Shown here piece after piece: positions 55,446-64,000 of a stretch of DNA of 64,000 bases. The notes beneath the pieces are model-generated. The model was given only the letters and a program-made list of their open reading frames with translations, searched no databases and was not told the DNA's origin. How positions within the stretch are numbered: position 1 is the stretch's first letter; every line of letters begins with the position of its first letter. A program made the position numbers and the translations under genes. This stretch comes from Bacillus sp. B-jedd (GTDB lineage Bacteria; Bacillota; Bacilli; Bacillales; Cytobacillaceae), in NCBI RefSeq assembly GCF_000821085.1, contig NZ_CCXR01000001.1:2439001-2503000 (forward strand). The letters are read 5' to 3'.

Positions 55446-56183
55446 TTATGACTTTTTCCCATCCGACCGTAAGGCCAATGCCCTAAGCTGCTTTACTTCA
55501 TGTGGAGTCAGTTCACGCATTTCGCCTGCTCTTAAGTTCCCTAGTGTCAGGAATCCGTAGCGCTCACGCTTCAATTTGCTGACCGGGTGCCCAATGGCCT
55601 CAAACATTCTCCTTACTTGTCGGTTCCTTCCTTCATGTATCGATATTTCAATGATGGCTGTTTTCTTTTTACTGTCGCTGGAAAGCAGCTTTACTTTTGC
55701 AGGTGCCGTCTTTCCATCGTCAAGTTTAATCCCGCGTTCAAGCTTCCTTAAATTTTCACGTACCGGAATGCCTTCCGTTTTCGCGACATAAATTTTTTCA
55801 ATTTCGCTTCGCGGATGCATCAGTAAATTCGCGAAATCGCCATCGTTAGTCAGCAGGAGAAGCCCTGACGTATCGTAGTCAAGCCTCCCAACAGGAAAGA
55901 TCCTTTCTTTAATATCAGGAAAGAAATCAGTTACTGCCTTCCTGCCTTTTTCATCTTTGACTGTTGAGATGACTCCGCGGGGCTTATAAAAAAGCAGGTA
56001 AACAGGCTCTTCCCTCTCTATTTGAATTTCATTTACCTCTACCCTGTCATTGGATGAGACTTTAGTCCCAAGTTCCGTCACAACCTTGCCGTTCACTTTC
56101 ACTTTGCCTTCTTTAATCAGGTCTTCCGCTTTCCGTCTTGAAGCGATGCCGGCTTGGGCGATTACCTTTTGCAGTCTTTCCAT
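55446..56183 (-). CDS. rluB: 23S rRNA pseudouridine synthase RluB
   Basis: A 245-residue RsuA/RluB-family enzyme. An S4 RNA-binding domain at residues 1-60 (LQKVIAQAGIASRRKAEDLI) is followed by the catalytic domain with the nucleophile D102 in GRLDYDTSGLLLLTNDG and the EGRNRQVRRMFEAIGH motif. Modification of a U near position 2605 of 23S rRNA is expected from family knowledge. Start behind GAGGTGG. It is separated from resA by 91 bases and from spmB by a 368-base spacer with a terminator and repeat copy C. Confidence 0.92.
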   Translation of the reverse strand: MERLQKVIAQAGIASRRKAEDLIKEGKVKVNGKVVTELGTKVSSNDRVEVNEIQIEREEPVYLLFYKPRGVISTVKDEKGRKAVTDFFPDIKERIFPVGRLDYDTSGLLLLTNDGDFANLLMHPRSEIEKIYVAKTEGIPVRENLRKLERGIKLDDGKTAPAKVKLLSSDSKKKTAIIEISIHEGRNRQVRRMFEAIGHPVSKLKRERYGFLTLGNLRAGEMRELTPHEVKQLRALALRSDGKKS

Positions 56184-56325
56184 TTATGCCACCTCAGCTA
56201 ATTGGTCGATAATTATTTTGAAATTGTTTTCTAATGAATTATGACACAATTTCGCCTAATTTCAAAGTATCAGTGCCATTTTGCAAAAACTGTCCAGCCT
56301 TCCCGGTGTTTTCCTGCAAAAATGA

Positions 56326-56353
56326 AAACCGCCCTTAACGGAAAGGACGGTAT
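56326..56353 (-). terminator. Terminator of dacB-spmA-spmB
   Basis: ACCGTCCTT and AAGGGCGGT pair with G-T wobble around a 6-base loop on the minus strand, followed by TTTCATTTTT. It lies beyond repeat copy C from spmB, suggesting the repeat inserted between gene and terminator. Confidence 0.6.
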
Positions 56354-56386
56354 GGCTTGATTTATTCTTATTCAATAATATGGAAT

Positions 56387-56512
56387 GTTGATTTCCACTC
56401 TAGGGCATGCTTTCCGCGGGGCATCTGTGGAGCCTCCTCGTCGCTTTGCTCCTGCGGGGTCTCCTCTTGCTGGTCCATCCCGCTGGAGTCAGTCCCCTCC
56501 ATTCCAATCAAC
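56387..56512. repeat. GC-rich dispersed palindromic element, copy C
   Basis: A 126-base element in the rluB-spmB spacer, from GTTGATTTCCACTC to TCCATTCCAATCAAC. It is collinear with copy A (TTTCCGCGGGGCATC, GTGGAGCCTCCTCGTCG, GCTCCTGCGGGGTCTCC) and has the same orientation. The remaining spacer has only the terminator at 56326-56353. Confidence 0.85.
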
Positions 56513-56551
56513 TAGAAAAGAATTTACATAATCCTTTAAACAGGCCAATTT

Positions 56552-57079
56552 TTAAAATATTATGATGGCTGCAATGATGGCGACGATTATTCCTAGCACA
56601 TCAGCCAAAAGGCCTACTTTAAGGGCATCACTCATTTTTCGGATGCCAACGGATCCGAAATAGACGGTAAGGACGTAAAATGTTGTGTCGGTGCTTCCCT
56701 GCAAAATGGATGCGAGTCTTCCTGCAAAAGAATCCGGGCCATATACAGCAATCATATCGCTCGTCATTCCGAGCGCGGCTGTACCGGAAATCGGCCGAAT
56801 CAAGGCAAGCGGGAGAATTTCCGGAGGAAGCCCCGCTTCAGCGAGCCAGGGCCTGAGCCAGCCGGTAAGGGCATCCAATGCCCCGGAAGCCCGAAAGATT
56901 GAAACAGAAACAAGCATGCCCACCAGAAATGGGATGATTGAAACAGCTATCTTGATTCCCTCTTTGCCGCCATCAACAAAGCTTTCGTATGTCGGGACTT
57001 TATTAAAAGTGCCGACCAGCAAAATGGCTGCGATTATCAAAGGGATAAACCAAAGTGAAATGTCAGCAATTACCCCCAT
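56552..57079 (-). CDS. spmB: Spore maturation protein B
   Basis: A 175-residue membrane protein needed, with SpmA, for normal dehydration of the spore core. It has about five hydrophobic segments of the nucleoside-recognition (Gate) type and the conserved PLALIRPISGTAALGMTSD and GSTDTTFYVLTVYFGSVG blocks. Start 4 bases after the spmA stop; third gene of dacB-spmA-spmB. Confidence 0.95.
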   Translation of the reverse strand: MGVIADISLWFIPLIIAAILLVGTFNKVPTYESFVDGGKEGIKIAVSIIPFLVGMLVSVSIFRASGALDALTGWLRPWLAEAGLPPEILPLALIRPISGTAALGMTSDMIAVYGPDSFAGRLASILQGSTDTTFYVLTVYFGSVGIRKMSDALKVGLLADVLGIIVAIIAAIIIF

Positions 57080-57083
57080 AAAA

Positions 57084-57671
57084 TCATCCTTTGCGGCTTC
57101 TCCGCCAATAAAAATATCGATCTATTATAACAGCTCCAATGGCAGACAGAATGGTGACAATGAGAGTCGGAACAACGATTTCGGCAGGGGACGAGGAGTT
57201 ATAGTTCATCCGGATGGCAATGACGGTTGTCGGCAAAATGGTGACACTTGCAGTATTGATGGCAAGGAAGGTTACCATAGAGCGGCTGGCTAGGTCTTTC
57301 TGTTTATTCAGGAGTTGCAATTGTTCCATTGCTTTTAACCCGAGCGGGGTGGCGGCATTACCTAGGCCAAACATGTTGGCAATCATATTTGAAAGAATAT
57401 AGCCCATCGCGGGATGATTCTCGGGAACCTCCGGGAATAGCGGTTTGACCAATGGTTTGAAAAGCTTGGCCAAAAATTTCAGCATCCCCGCTTCTTCCGC
57501 AATCTTCATCATGCCCAGCCAGAAAACAAGCACACTGATGAGGCCGATGCATAATGTCACGGCATCCTTCGCGCCTTGGAAAATCGCCTGGTTCACCTCG
57601 TGCATCGTTCCATTAAACATGGCGAACACAATTCCAATGACCGTCAGGGAAACCCAAATATAATTAACCAT
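57084..57671 (-). CDS. spmA: Spore maturation protein A
   Basis: A 195-residue membrane protein, partner of SpmB in spore core dehydration. Conserved sequence blocks are MVNYIWVSLTVIGIVFAM, HPAMGYILSNMIANMFGLG and GNAATPLGLKAMEQL. It overlaps the dacB stop by 8 bases, so translation is coupled to dacB. Confidence 0.95.
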   Translation of the reverse strand: MVNYIWVSLTVIGIVFAMFNGTMHEVNQAIFQGAKDAVTLCIGLISVLVFWLGMMKIAEEAGMLKFLAKLFKPLVKPLFPEVPENHPAMGYILSNMIANMFGLGNAATPLGLKAMEQLQLLNKQKDLASRSMVTFLAINTASVTILPTTVIAIRMNYNSSSPAEIVVPTLIVTILSAIGAVIIDRYFYWRRSRKG

Positions 57672-58815
57672 TGTCTCTCATGCCGATCGCCATGGTAAAA
57701 AAGTGTTTTAATTCGTTTAGATAACTGTTTTTTGGGGCTTTTGACGGCCTGAAATAAACCGGGACCGATCTTACCGCCCGTCCTTCCAAAAAGATGATGG
57801 CTTTTCCTGCCAGATTGCCGTTTTTAGCCTTGCTGCCTGGAAATTTTCCTTTACTTGGCTCGGCCAATTTATATTCGATGGTGACTTTCCCTTCTTCTCC
57901 AGCTGTTAACGGGTAGATGACCCTGTTTTGAATATATAATTCTCCGTTTTTATATGGACTATTGATTGATTCGATCTTACCTTTTGGCAGTATTTCCCCC
58001 ATATTAAAACTGGCGAAGCCAGATTCGAACATTAAGATATGATCATTCCAATCATCAGGCGCATTCAGCGTAACCGCGATTAGTTCCATTTCCCCTTTTT
58101 TGGCGGTCGTCACCAATGTCCGCTTTGCCCGTTTCGTATAGCCTGTCTTTCCGCCCGTAGAAAAAGGGTACATTGATAGGAGCCTGTTTTTGTTTCTCCA
58201 TTCCCTGTCCCAGTTTTCCTCCGGATTCGGGGAATGATGGACTTTTGTGCCGGAAATTTTCCGGTACATTTCATTCCCCATCGCATATCTGGTCAGAAGC
58301 GCCATATCGTATGCAGTGGAATAATGGTTTTCTTTATTATCAAGTCCATGTGGATTAGAAAAATACGTATTTAGCATGCCGATTTCGGCTGCTTTTTGAT
58401 TCATTAAAAAGGCGAAGCCTTCTTCACTTCCGCCTACAAACTCGGCAATCGCAGCTGCCGCGTCATTTCCTGACCGGAGCATCAGTCCGTAAACAAGATC
58501 TTTCAGCTTTATTTTTTCACCTGGCTTTAAATAAATGGATGACCCTTCAGTCCGTACGGCCCTATCGCTGACAAGGACCTCTTTATCCATTTTTCCCGAT
58601 TCTATTGCGAGAATAGCTGTCATAATTTTTGTGATGCTCGCTATTCTCATTGGGGTATGAGCCTGCTTTTCAAACAAAACACGGCCCGTCTTCTGTTCCA
58701 TTAATATAGCCGCCCTTCCACTCACGGAGAGGGACGGAGATGCTTTGGCAGGGAGTGTGCCCATGATCAGGGACAGACTGAGCAGCCAAAGGAGGGAGTG
58801 AAATAATTTTTTCAT
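57664..58815 (-). CDS. dacB: D-alanyl-D-alanine carboxypeptidase DacB (PBP5*)
   Basis: A 383-residue sporulation-specific penicillin-binding protein that trims cortex peptidoglycan and lowers its cross-linking. Signal peptide ends LPAKA; the catalytic motifs are SITK (S60, K63), SGN (115-117) and KTG (223-225), followed by a PBP5 C-terminal beta domain and an amphipathic anchor helix. Ribosome binding site GGAG is rather distant. First gene of dacB-spmA-spmB, a mother-cell operon in B. subtilis. Confidence 0.95.
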   Translation of the reverse strand: MKKLFHSLLWLLSLSLIMGTLPAKASPSLSVSGRAAILMEQKTGRVLFEKQAHTPMRIASITKIMTAILAIESGKMDKEVLVSDRAVRTEGSSIYLKPGEKIKLKDLVYGLMLRSGNDAAAAIAEFVGGSEEGFAFLMNQKAAEIGMLNTYFSNPHGLDNKENHYSTAYDMALLTRYAMGNEMYRKISGTKVHHSPNPEENWDREWRNKNRLLSMYPFSTGGKTGYTKRAKRTLVTTAKKGEMELIAVTLNAPDDWNDHILMFESGFASFNMGEILPKGKIESINSPYKNGELYIQNRVIYPLTAGEEGKVTIEYKLAEPSKGKFPGSKAKNGNLAGKAIIFLEGRAVRSVPVYFRPSKAPKNSYLNELKHFFTMAIGMRDNG

Positions 58816-58908
58816 CGCAGGCTCGGTCTCCTTTTTTTATTTGTACAAGTTTATGCTTTTTAGCCTTCAATATGACCGAAACCCACATTCTCCCTGCCCG
58901 GCGGCTAG

Positions 58909-58957
58909 AAAAAAAGCTGTCCCAAAAGGGCATCTTTCAATGACCTTTTGGGACAGC
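58909..58957 (-). terminator. Terminator after the gene at 59005-59424
   Basis: GCTGTCCCAAAAGG and CCTTTTGGGACAGC form a perfect 14 bp stem with a 14-base loop, followed by seven T in the minus direction. Confidence 0.9.
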
Positions 58958-59004
58958 CTGGTATCTTATGTATTCTTTTTTTCTAATCGCCGCAAGCAAG
59001 CGAT

Positions 59005-59424
59005 TTAATTATGCTGCAGGACGAACTCAAGCGGTGAGCGTAATTCATAACTCCCTTTAGTTTCAAGAGACTGGAAGATTTCAGGGACCTTTGAAAAGTC
59101 AATCCCTTTTAAATACTCGGCGAATTCTTTTTGTGTATGCAGGTAAAGGCGCTTTCTATTCCGGAGGCCCGGGTTTTTAATCATGCAGGCAAGCGCCACA
59201 ATATCCTTGAAAAACACTTCTTTCCCTTCAGCCTTAAAAAGCGGATCGGTTTCAAAGGGAACAAATTCGGAAAAGTTTTCATCAAAATAGCGAAGGTATA
59301 AAACATGCAGGGTTTTTTCAACCCCCTCGTCAACGAAAGTTAATTCACTTCTGTTAAAGAAATCCTCCGATGTATTGGATTTTTCTTTTTCAAGCTCATA
59401 GCCTGTGCATTTTTTGATTATCAT
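59005..59424 (-). CDS. Uncharacterised protein downstream of scpB
   Basis: A 139-residue soluble, slightly acidic protein with no signal peptide, membrane segment or motif that I recognise. It occupies the place where B. subtilis has ypuI but does not look like YpuI as I recall that sequence. The frame opens at 59463; the ATG at 59424 follows AAGGGGAG by 6 bases. It lies 71 bases after scpB in the same direction and ends in a strong terminator, so it is probably the last gene of scpA-scpB. Confidence 0.6.
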   Translation of the reverse strand: MIIKKCTGYELEKEKSNTSEDFFNRSELTFVDEGVEKTLHVLYLRYFDENFSEFVPFETDPLFKAEGKEVFFKDIVALACMIKNPGLRNRKRLYLHTQKEFAEYLKGIDFSKVPEIFQSLETKGSYELRSPLEFVLQHN

Positions 59425-59495
59425 AACAGACTCCCCTTCCCCTGGAATGTACCATACTCCCATTTTAGCATAGGGCCGCTAAAAAGCGGGCATGC

Positions 59496-60074
59496 TTAAA
59501 TTTCCTGAAACTTTCCGAAAAACAGATCCGCCTCTTCCTGGATAAAATCCTCTTCATTTTTATCCGGCAGCGGGGGCAGTTCTTTAATGTTTTTCAATCC
59601 GAAGTAATCAAGGAACTCTTTAGTGGTTCCATATAAATAAGCTCTACCGGATCCTTCCGCCCTTCCAGCTTCTTTGATCAACGCTTTTGACATTAATGTT
59701 TGCAGTGCTCTTTCAGTTTTAACGCCCCTGATTTCTTCAATTTCCGCCCTGGTAATCGGCTGCTTATAGGCGATGATTGCCAACGTTTCCAAAGCAGCCT
59801 GGGAAAGATTGGAGGATCCTGGCGATTCCACCAATTTCTTTAAATAAGATGCGTTTTCCTTTTTTGTGCCAAGCTGGACTGTGCCCGCAAGCAAAATAAT
59901 CATAAGGCCCCGGTCCTTATCGCTTTCAAGCTTTGACCGCAGTTCATCCACAATTAATGTGGCCCTTTGTTCGTCTATCTCCATCGCCTCGGCAATTTGC
60001 TTGATGGAAAGACCTTCATCCCCGGCAGCAAATAATAAACTTTCGAGAATGCTGTGATAATTAATAATATCCAA
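59496..60074 (-). CDS. scpB: Segregation and condensation protein B
   Basis: A 192-residue dimeric winged-helix protein that joins ScpA and Smc in the bacterial condensin complex. Conserved blocks are [45 protein letters not shown] and [18 protein letters not shown]. The frame opens at 60149, but a TTG at 60074 has AAAGGAG 9 bases upstream and matches the family start LDIINY. It overlaps the scpA stop by 14 bases. Confidence 0.94.
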   Translation of the reverse strand: MDIINYHSILESLLFAAGDEGLSIKQIAEAMEIDEQRATLIVDELRSKLESDKDRGLMIILLAGTVQLGTKKENASYLKKLVESPGSSNLSQAALETLAIIAYKQPITRAEIEEIRGVKTERALQTLMSKALIKEAGRAEGSGRAYLYGTTKEFLDYFGLKNIKELPPLPDKNEEDFIQEEADLFFGKFQEI

Positions 60075-60834
60075 CCGCGGCTGCTCCTTTCTGTACTGGC
60101 GTAATCTGGATTCCGCCGAAATTCTCTGCCTGCTCCGCAATAATTTCATTCCTTTTCATTAACTCAAGGACAGCAAGGAACGTGACAACAATGTATTCCT
60201 TCTCTGGATATGGAAAGAGGTCATAAAAGTCGACAGTCCCAGCCTGATTTTTAAACATGCTGATAATTTCATCCATTCTTTTTTCAATGGAAATTTCCTG
60301 GCGGGCAATTTTAGTGGAAAGCGGCTTTTGCAGACGCTTTCTCCTCATCAATTTTTGAAAAGCGCCCAGCATATCATACAACGATGCCGTTGGCGCGCCT
60401 GTATTAGGCTTTGCCGCACCTTTTGCGAACTCGGACAGGTCACTCGGCGCCTTTGTATATATAAGGCTCCGTTCTTCTTCCATCCCTTTCAGGTCTATCG
60501 CGGCTTCTTTATATTTCCTATACTCAATCAGCCTTTCAACGAGCTCCGAGCGCGGGTCTTCTTCATATCCGCTATCCATTCCCTCGTCAAATAGCTCCTC
60601 CTCCTGTTTCGGAAGAAGCATCTTGCTTTTTATCGCCAGAAGTGTGGCTGCCATCACTAAATATTCACTGGCAAGGTCAAGTTTCAGTTCTTTCATTGTA
60701 TGGATGTATAGGAGGTACTGCTCGGTAATTTGCGAGACCGGGATATCATAAATGTCGATCTCGAGTGTGTTAATCAAATGGAGCAGCAAATCCAACGGAC
60801 CTTCGAACGTATCAATTTTCACATTATAATGCAT
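60061..60834 (-). CDS. scpA: Segregation and condensation protein A
   Basis: A 257-residue kleisin subunit that bridges the Smc dimer in chromosome condensation. The N terminus [31 protein letters not shown] and the C-terminal winged helix ([23 protein letters not shown]) are diagnostic. Start behind GGTGAG. A candidate promoter lies at 60877-60906. Coupled to scpB by a 14-base overlap. Confidence 0.95.
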   Translation of the reverse strand: MHYNVKIDTFEGPLDLLLHLINTLEIDIYDIPVSQITEQYLLYIHTMKELKLDLASEYLVMAATLLAIKSKMLLPKQEEELFDEGMDSGYEEDPRSELVERLIEYRKYKEAAIDLKGMEEERSLIYTKAPSDLSEFAKGAAKPNTGAPTASLYDMLGAFQKLMRRKRLQKPLSTKIARQEISIEKRMDEIISMFKNQAGTVDFYDLFPYPEKEYIVVTFLAVLELMKRNEIIAEQAENFGGIQITPVQKGAAAVGYY

Positions 60835-60876
60835 AAATTACTCACCAAAGTTCTGCTATTTTTCATTAGTACTTTT

Positions 60877-60906
60877 AGTATAGAGGATTGAATCAGGTTA
60901 TTCCAA
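60877..60906 (-). promoter_or_regulatory. Candidate promoter of scpA-scpB
   Basis: On the minus strand TTGGAA (60901-60906) and TATACT (60877-60882) are 18 bases apart, about 45 bases upstream of the scpA start. Confidence 0.45.
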
Positions 60907-61061
60907 CAAGAATTTTAACGGAAATCCTTTAAAAATCGCTAACTTGCCAGCTCCCTGCCCCTTGAATTGAAGAAATACTCATATTTTATCATTTCCGCCC
61001 AGACACAATGGTCCCATCTTTCATACCATGTATGGAAAAAGATAAATGGGAGGTAGTATCA

Positions 61062-61157
61062 ATGGGTGATGGTGTCCGCTTCGGATTCGGAGGAGGCTTT
61101 GCATTAATTGTTGTTCTGTTTATTTTGTTAATTATCGTCGGGGCTTCCTGGTGCTAA
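61062..61157 (+). CDS. Tiny YjcZ-like sporulation membrane peptide
   Basis: A 31-residue peptide reading MGDGVRFGFGGGFALIVVLF and ending GASWC. The glycine-aromatic N terminus followed by one hydrophobic helix with the FALIVVLFILLIIVG pattern matches the YjcZ/SscA family of very small Bacillus proteins associated with spores. GGGAGG lies 9 bases upstream. It is on the plus strand between scpA and ypuF, with its own terminator at 61186-61209. Its role in this organism is unknown. Confidence 0.8.
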   Translation: MGDGVRFGFGGGFALIVVLFILLIIVGASWC

Positions 61158-61185
61158 AAAGCTAAATCAAAAATTTAATGGAATG

Positions 61186-61209
61186 AGCCCGCAAATTGGC
61201 TTGCGGGCT
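61186..61209 (+). terminator. Terminator after the YjcZ-like gene
   Basis: AGCCCGCAA and TTGCGGGCT form a 9 bp stem with a 6-base loop, 28 bases after the stop; a short T-rich tail follows. Confidence 0.7.
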
Positions 61210-61264
61210 TCTTGCCGTTTTCTATGGTAAGATTTACACAAGATTACATCTCCGGAGGAAAAAC

Positions 61265-61801
61265 ATGTATCCAAAAGCCTATATAGACTACCTCGTCCAT
61301 TTTCATGGCGACCGGGATTATTTTGAGTGCCATGAACTGCTTGAAGAATATTGGAAGGACCATGATCCCGGCAATAAAAATTCCGTCTGGGCCGCTTTTA
61401 TCCAACTGGCTGTCGGCAGCTATCATTTCCGCAGGGGCAATATTGCCGGGTCTTCCAGGACGCTCAATAAAGCATTAGCCAGTTTTAAACAACGTGAAAA
61501 TGAACTTGCCAGGTTGGGACTCAATAAGAATGAGTTTCTTTCCAAACTGGAAGCATTTATTACAACTGTGGAAACAGGCCGGGTTTACCAGAGTTTCGTT
61601 ATCCCCATCCATGATCCATCACTGAAGGAAATGTGTATGGAAGCTTGTTTAGACAAAGGCTTTGATTGGTGCAAAAAAGACTACACCCCATCCGCCGACA
61701 TTATTGACCGTCATAAATCACGCGACCGTTCATCTGTTATTTTTGAAAGGGAAATGGCCCTTAAAAAGAAACATGGAAGCAAGGAACCAAGTCCTGAATA
61801 A
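61265..61801 (+). CDS. ypuF: DUF309 family protein YpuF
   Basis: A 178-residue soluble protein of the DUF309 family. The N-terminal block YIDYLVHFHGDRDYFECHELLEEYWK, with conserved His and Glu residues, followed by AAFIQLAVGSYHFRRGN is typical. Function unknown. The frame opens at 61196, but the ATG at 61265 follows CGGAGG by 6 bases. It lies next to scpA and ribT as in B. subtilis, and is convergent with ribT. Confidence 0.87.
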   Translation: MYPKAYIDYLVHFHGDRDYFECHELLEEYWKDHDPGNKNSVWAAFIQLAVGSYHFRRGNIAGSSRTLNKALASFKQRENELARLGLNKNEFLSKLEAFITTVETGRVYQSFVIPIHDPSLKEMCMEACLDKGFDWCKKDYTPSADIIDRHKSRDRSSVIFEREMALKKKHGSKEPSPE

Positions 61802-61828
61802 GTTAATAGCCGCACAGCTGATAAAACC

Positions 61829-62227
<399 letters not shown>

Positions 62228-62405
62228 TCATTATTGTAATAAGCCCATTCCGGCGAAAAACCAGGAATGGTTACAAAATTAGTATATGTAAAGATTTCAA
62301 TTAAGTTGCGCCATCCCCAATCATACAGAATATAAAACAAGGGGGCAATACCAAGCCATTCCCAGAATGCTGTTCAATTACCTGTTAAATCGGGTATAAT
62401 GCAAC

Positions 62406-62495
62406 TCAAGCGATGAACAGCCAATATATGATTCCCCATCCCAATGCCATAGCCGCGAGAATGATTAGCAATACCAAATTGCTTTTGTCCTGCAA
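62406..62495 (-). CDS. Possible 29-residue membrane peptide
   Basis: A short frame starts at a TTG (62495) 9 bases after GGAGG and ends with TGA. It encodes a polar start (QDKSN) and one hydrophobic helix (LVLLIILAAMALGWG, then YWLF). The strong ribosome binding site and clean single-helix composition support a real small protein; the TTG start and lack of a known family keep confidence low. It lies between ribT and ypuA in the same direction as ribT. The remainder of 62219-62655 holds the ypuA promoter and nothing else recognised. Confidence 0.45.
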   Translation of the reverse strand: MQDKSNLVLLIILAAMALGWGIIYWLFIA

Positions 62496-62570
62496 ATGAT
62501 TGCACCTCCATTAAGATATGGATGCCAATGCCAAACATTCTACACTATATTTTATAAATTATCTACACTA

Positions 62571-62598
62571 TTGCCAAGTACTGCTAAGTTGATACAAT
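62571..62598 (+). promoter_or_regulatory. Promoter of ypuA
   Basis: TTGCCA (62571-62576) and TACAAT (62593-62598), extended by TGA, are 16 bases apart and lie 57 bases upstream of the ypuA start. Confidence 0.6.
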
Positions 62599-62655
62599 AA
62601 AACTGGGGATGTCTTCTATTGGGAAATAATTATATTAGATTTTTAGGGAGGAACT

Positions 62656-63519
62656 ATGAAAAAAATACTAAGCCTTTTCCTTGCTGCAAGTATGCTACTG
62701 ATTCCCGGCCAGGCTTTTGCCGACCTGGCTGAAGGTGATATGATCGTCACCTTGGGTGAAAACCTGACCGACGCTCAAAAGACTGAATTGTTAAAGGAGA
62801 TGGAGGCACCCGCAGATGTACAGGTAATTACGGTCAGCAATCAGGAAGAGCACCAATATTTAGGGAAATACGTGCCAAAAACAATGATTGGGACTAGGGC
62901 AATTTCCTCTTCCGCAACGACTGTCAGCAAAAAGGACACAGGCCTGACTGTTAAAACAAAGAATATCACCTGGGTGACAGATGAAATGTATTTAAATGCC
63001 CTCATGACAGCCGGAGTGAAGGATGCAAACATCTACATTACCGCCCCCATCCCAGTTTCCGGAACGGCTGCACTGACCGGGATCATTAAGGCGTATGAAA
63101 TTTCGGCGGATAAAACAATTCCGGAGGAAGTTAAACAGGCCGCGAATGAGGAAATGGTCGAAACAGCCAAGCTCGGGGACTCCATTGGAAAAGAAAATGC
63201 GGCTGCACTTATTGCGAAAGTAAAACAGGATATCGCTAAAGAAAAGCCTAAAAACGAAGCTGAAATAAAAGCTTTGATCGAACAGGCAGCAAAAGATCTA
63301 AAGGTTGACCTGACAAATGAAGAATTAAAATCACTGACTGATCTTTTCAATAAACTGAAAGATTTGAACATTGACTGGAACCAGGTAGGAGACCAGTTGA
63401 ACAAAGCGAAAGATAAATTCTCGAAATTCCTTGAATCTGACGAAGGTAAAGGGATATTAGCCAGCCTGAAAAAGTTTTTCTCCAGTGTGGCAGATGCAAT
63501 CCGCTCCTTTTTTGAATAG
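62656..63519 (+). CDS. ypuA: Secreted DUF1002 protein YpuA
   Basis: A 287-residue exported protein. The signal peptide ends GQAFA; the mature protein is the DUF1002 family (YpuA) with blocks VTNQEEHQYLGKYVP-type (here SNQEEHQYLGKY), GTRAISSS, YLNALMTAGVKDA and SGTAALTGIIKAYE. The C-terminal half is helical and charged and ends in an amphipathic SLKKFFSSVADAI helix. Function unknown. GGGAGG precedes the ATG by 6 bases. Monocistronic, with promoter at 62571-62598 and terminator at 63546-63585. Confidence 0.93.
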   Translation: MKKILSLFLAASMLLIPGQAFADLAEGDMIVTLGENLTDAQKTELLKEMEAPADVQVITVSNQEEHQYLGKYVPKTMIGTRAISSSATTVSKKDTGLTVKTKNITWVTDEMYLNALMTAGVKDANIYITAPIPVSGTAALTGIIKAYEISADKTIPEEVKQAANEEMVETAKLGDSIGKENAAALIAKVKQDIAKEKPKNEAEIKALIEQAAKDLKVDLTNEELKSLTDLFNKLKDLNIDWNQVGDQLNKAKDKFSKFLESDEGKGILASLKKFFSSVADAIRSFFE

Positions 63520-63545
63520 GATTGCCGACATTCTCATTAAATTAT

Positions 63546-63585
63546 AAAAAAAGAAGCTGCCCTTATTTTCGGGCAGCTTCTTTTT
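63546..63585. terminator. Bidirectional terminator between ypuA and lysA
   Basis: AAAAAGAAGCTGCCC and GGGCAGCTTCTTTTT form a 15 bp perfect stem; the lysA stop codon lies in the loop. Confidence 0.92.
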
Positions 63586-64000
63586 CGGTAACAGAAATAA
63601 ACGGCAGGTCATACTGCAAAAGGTCTTCATATGTTTCTCTTCTCACTACCAAGGTCGCACGTCCATTTTCAGCAAAAATGACCGCCGGCCTCGGAATCCT
63701 GTTATAATTGTTGGCCATAGAATAGCCATAAGCCCCTGTACAGAAAACAGCAAGGATTTCTTCTTTGTCTGCCTCAGGCAAAGGCAGGTCCCAAATAAGC
63801 ATATCTCCCGATTCGCAGCATTTCCCTGCAATCGATACAGTCTCCCGCGGCTCAGCCAGCGGGCGTGATGCGAGGACAGCCTCGTATTTCGCCTGGTAGA
63901 GCGCTGGCCTAATATTATCACTCATGCCGCCGTCGACAGCCAGATACTTTCTAACCCCTGGAACTTCCTTTCTGGAACCGGTTTTATAAAGTGTGATGCC
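63563..64000 (-). CDS. lysA: Diaminopimelate decarboxylase (C-terminal part)
   Basis: The last 145 codons of lysA; the gene continues past the right edge. The enzyme is a PLP-dependent fold type III decarboxylase making L-lysine from meso-diaminopimelate. The visible part has the VDGGMSDNIRPALY block, CCESGDML (catalytic cysteine from the neighbouring subunit) and GAYGYSMANNYN, all diagnostic of the C-terminal barrel. The stop codon sits inside the terminator hairpin shared with ypuA. Confidence 0.95.
   Translation of the reverse strand, partial: GITLYKTGSRKEVPGVRKYLAVDGGMSDNIRPALYQAKYEAVLASRPLAEPRETVSIAGKCCESGDMLIWDLPLPEADKEEILAVFCTGAYGYSMANNYNRIPRPAVIFAENGRATLVVRRETYEDLLQYDLPFISVTEKEAARK

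Overview
The window is chromosomal DNA from an endospore-forming Firmicute of the family Bacillaceae. It has low-to-moderate GC, near-perfect AGGAGG-type ribosome binding sites, frequent TTG and GTG starts, and sporulation or germination genes throughout (spoIVA, ypeB/sleB, spmA/spmB, dacB, ypjB, a YjcZ-like peptide). Gene order follows the Bacillus subtilis stretch from ypjD to lysA very closely, so most calls rest on both sequence and synteny. The genus is not certain; it is a Bacillus-like organism clearly distinct from B. subtilis. No tRNA, rRNA, CRISPR array, prophage or transposase gene was seen.

Layout. 1-9.1 kb: end of ypjD, a YitT-family membrane protein, a YugP metallopeptidase, ypjB, ypjA, the menaquinol:cytochrome c reductase operon qcrABC, ypiF, ypiB, the TPR protein ypiA and an unrecognised amidohydrolase-like protein. 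9.2-15.9 kb: aromatic amino acid supraoperon aroC-aroB-hisC-tyrA-aroA with ndk upstream; the trp genes, aroH and cheR that sit here in B. subtilis are absent. 16-20 kb: heptaprenyl diphosphate/menaquinone genes hepS-menG-hepT, the trp attenuation protein mtrB, folE and HU (hbs). 20-29.7 kb: spoIVA, yphF, yphE, gpsA, der, yphA, ypzI, ypfD, plsC, cmk, ypfB. 29.7-36 kb: ypeB-sleB, prsW, asparaginase, ypdA, glutamate dehydrogenase. 36-45 kb: mecB (ypbH), a MerR-like regulator with a degenerate cobalamin domain, ypbG, a small membrane protein, a CBS-CBS-ACT protein, ypbF, ypbE-ypbD-recS-ypbB, and the divergent ferredoxin gene. 45-56 kb: the riboflavin importer ribU under an FMN riboswitch, an M23/LysM peptidase, sigX-rsiX (rsiX frameshifted in this sequence) and the respiratory resABCDE operon. 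56-64 kb: rluB, dacB-spmA-spmB, scpA-scpB plus an unknown gene, ypuF, an orphan ribT, ypuA and the 3' part of lysA.

Functional links. ResABCDE builds c-type cytochromes and senses respiratory state, QcrABC is a c-type-haem respiratory complex, and HepS/HepT/MenG make its menaquinone. TTGTGAA-like boxes precede both qcrA and hepS. Chorismate from AroA-C feeds menaquinone, folate and aromatic amino acids. ScpAB, HU and Der act on chromosome or ribosome assembly; SpoIVA, SpmAB, DacB, YpeB and SleB act on spore formation and germination.

Most notable: a one-base frameshift in the anti-sigma gene rsiX beside an intact sigX with its own ECF-type promoter; a MerR/CarH-like protein lacking the cobalamin-coordinating residues; three copies of a GC-rich dispersed palindromic element, one carrying a second type of repeat nested inside it; a 13-base palindrome in the spacer of an hbs promoter; and a possible 29-residue membrane peptide upstream of ribT.
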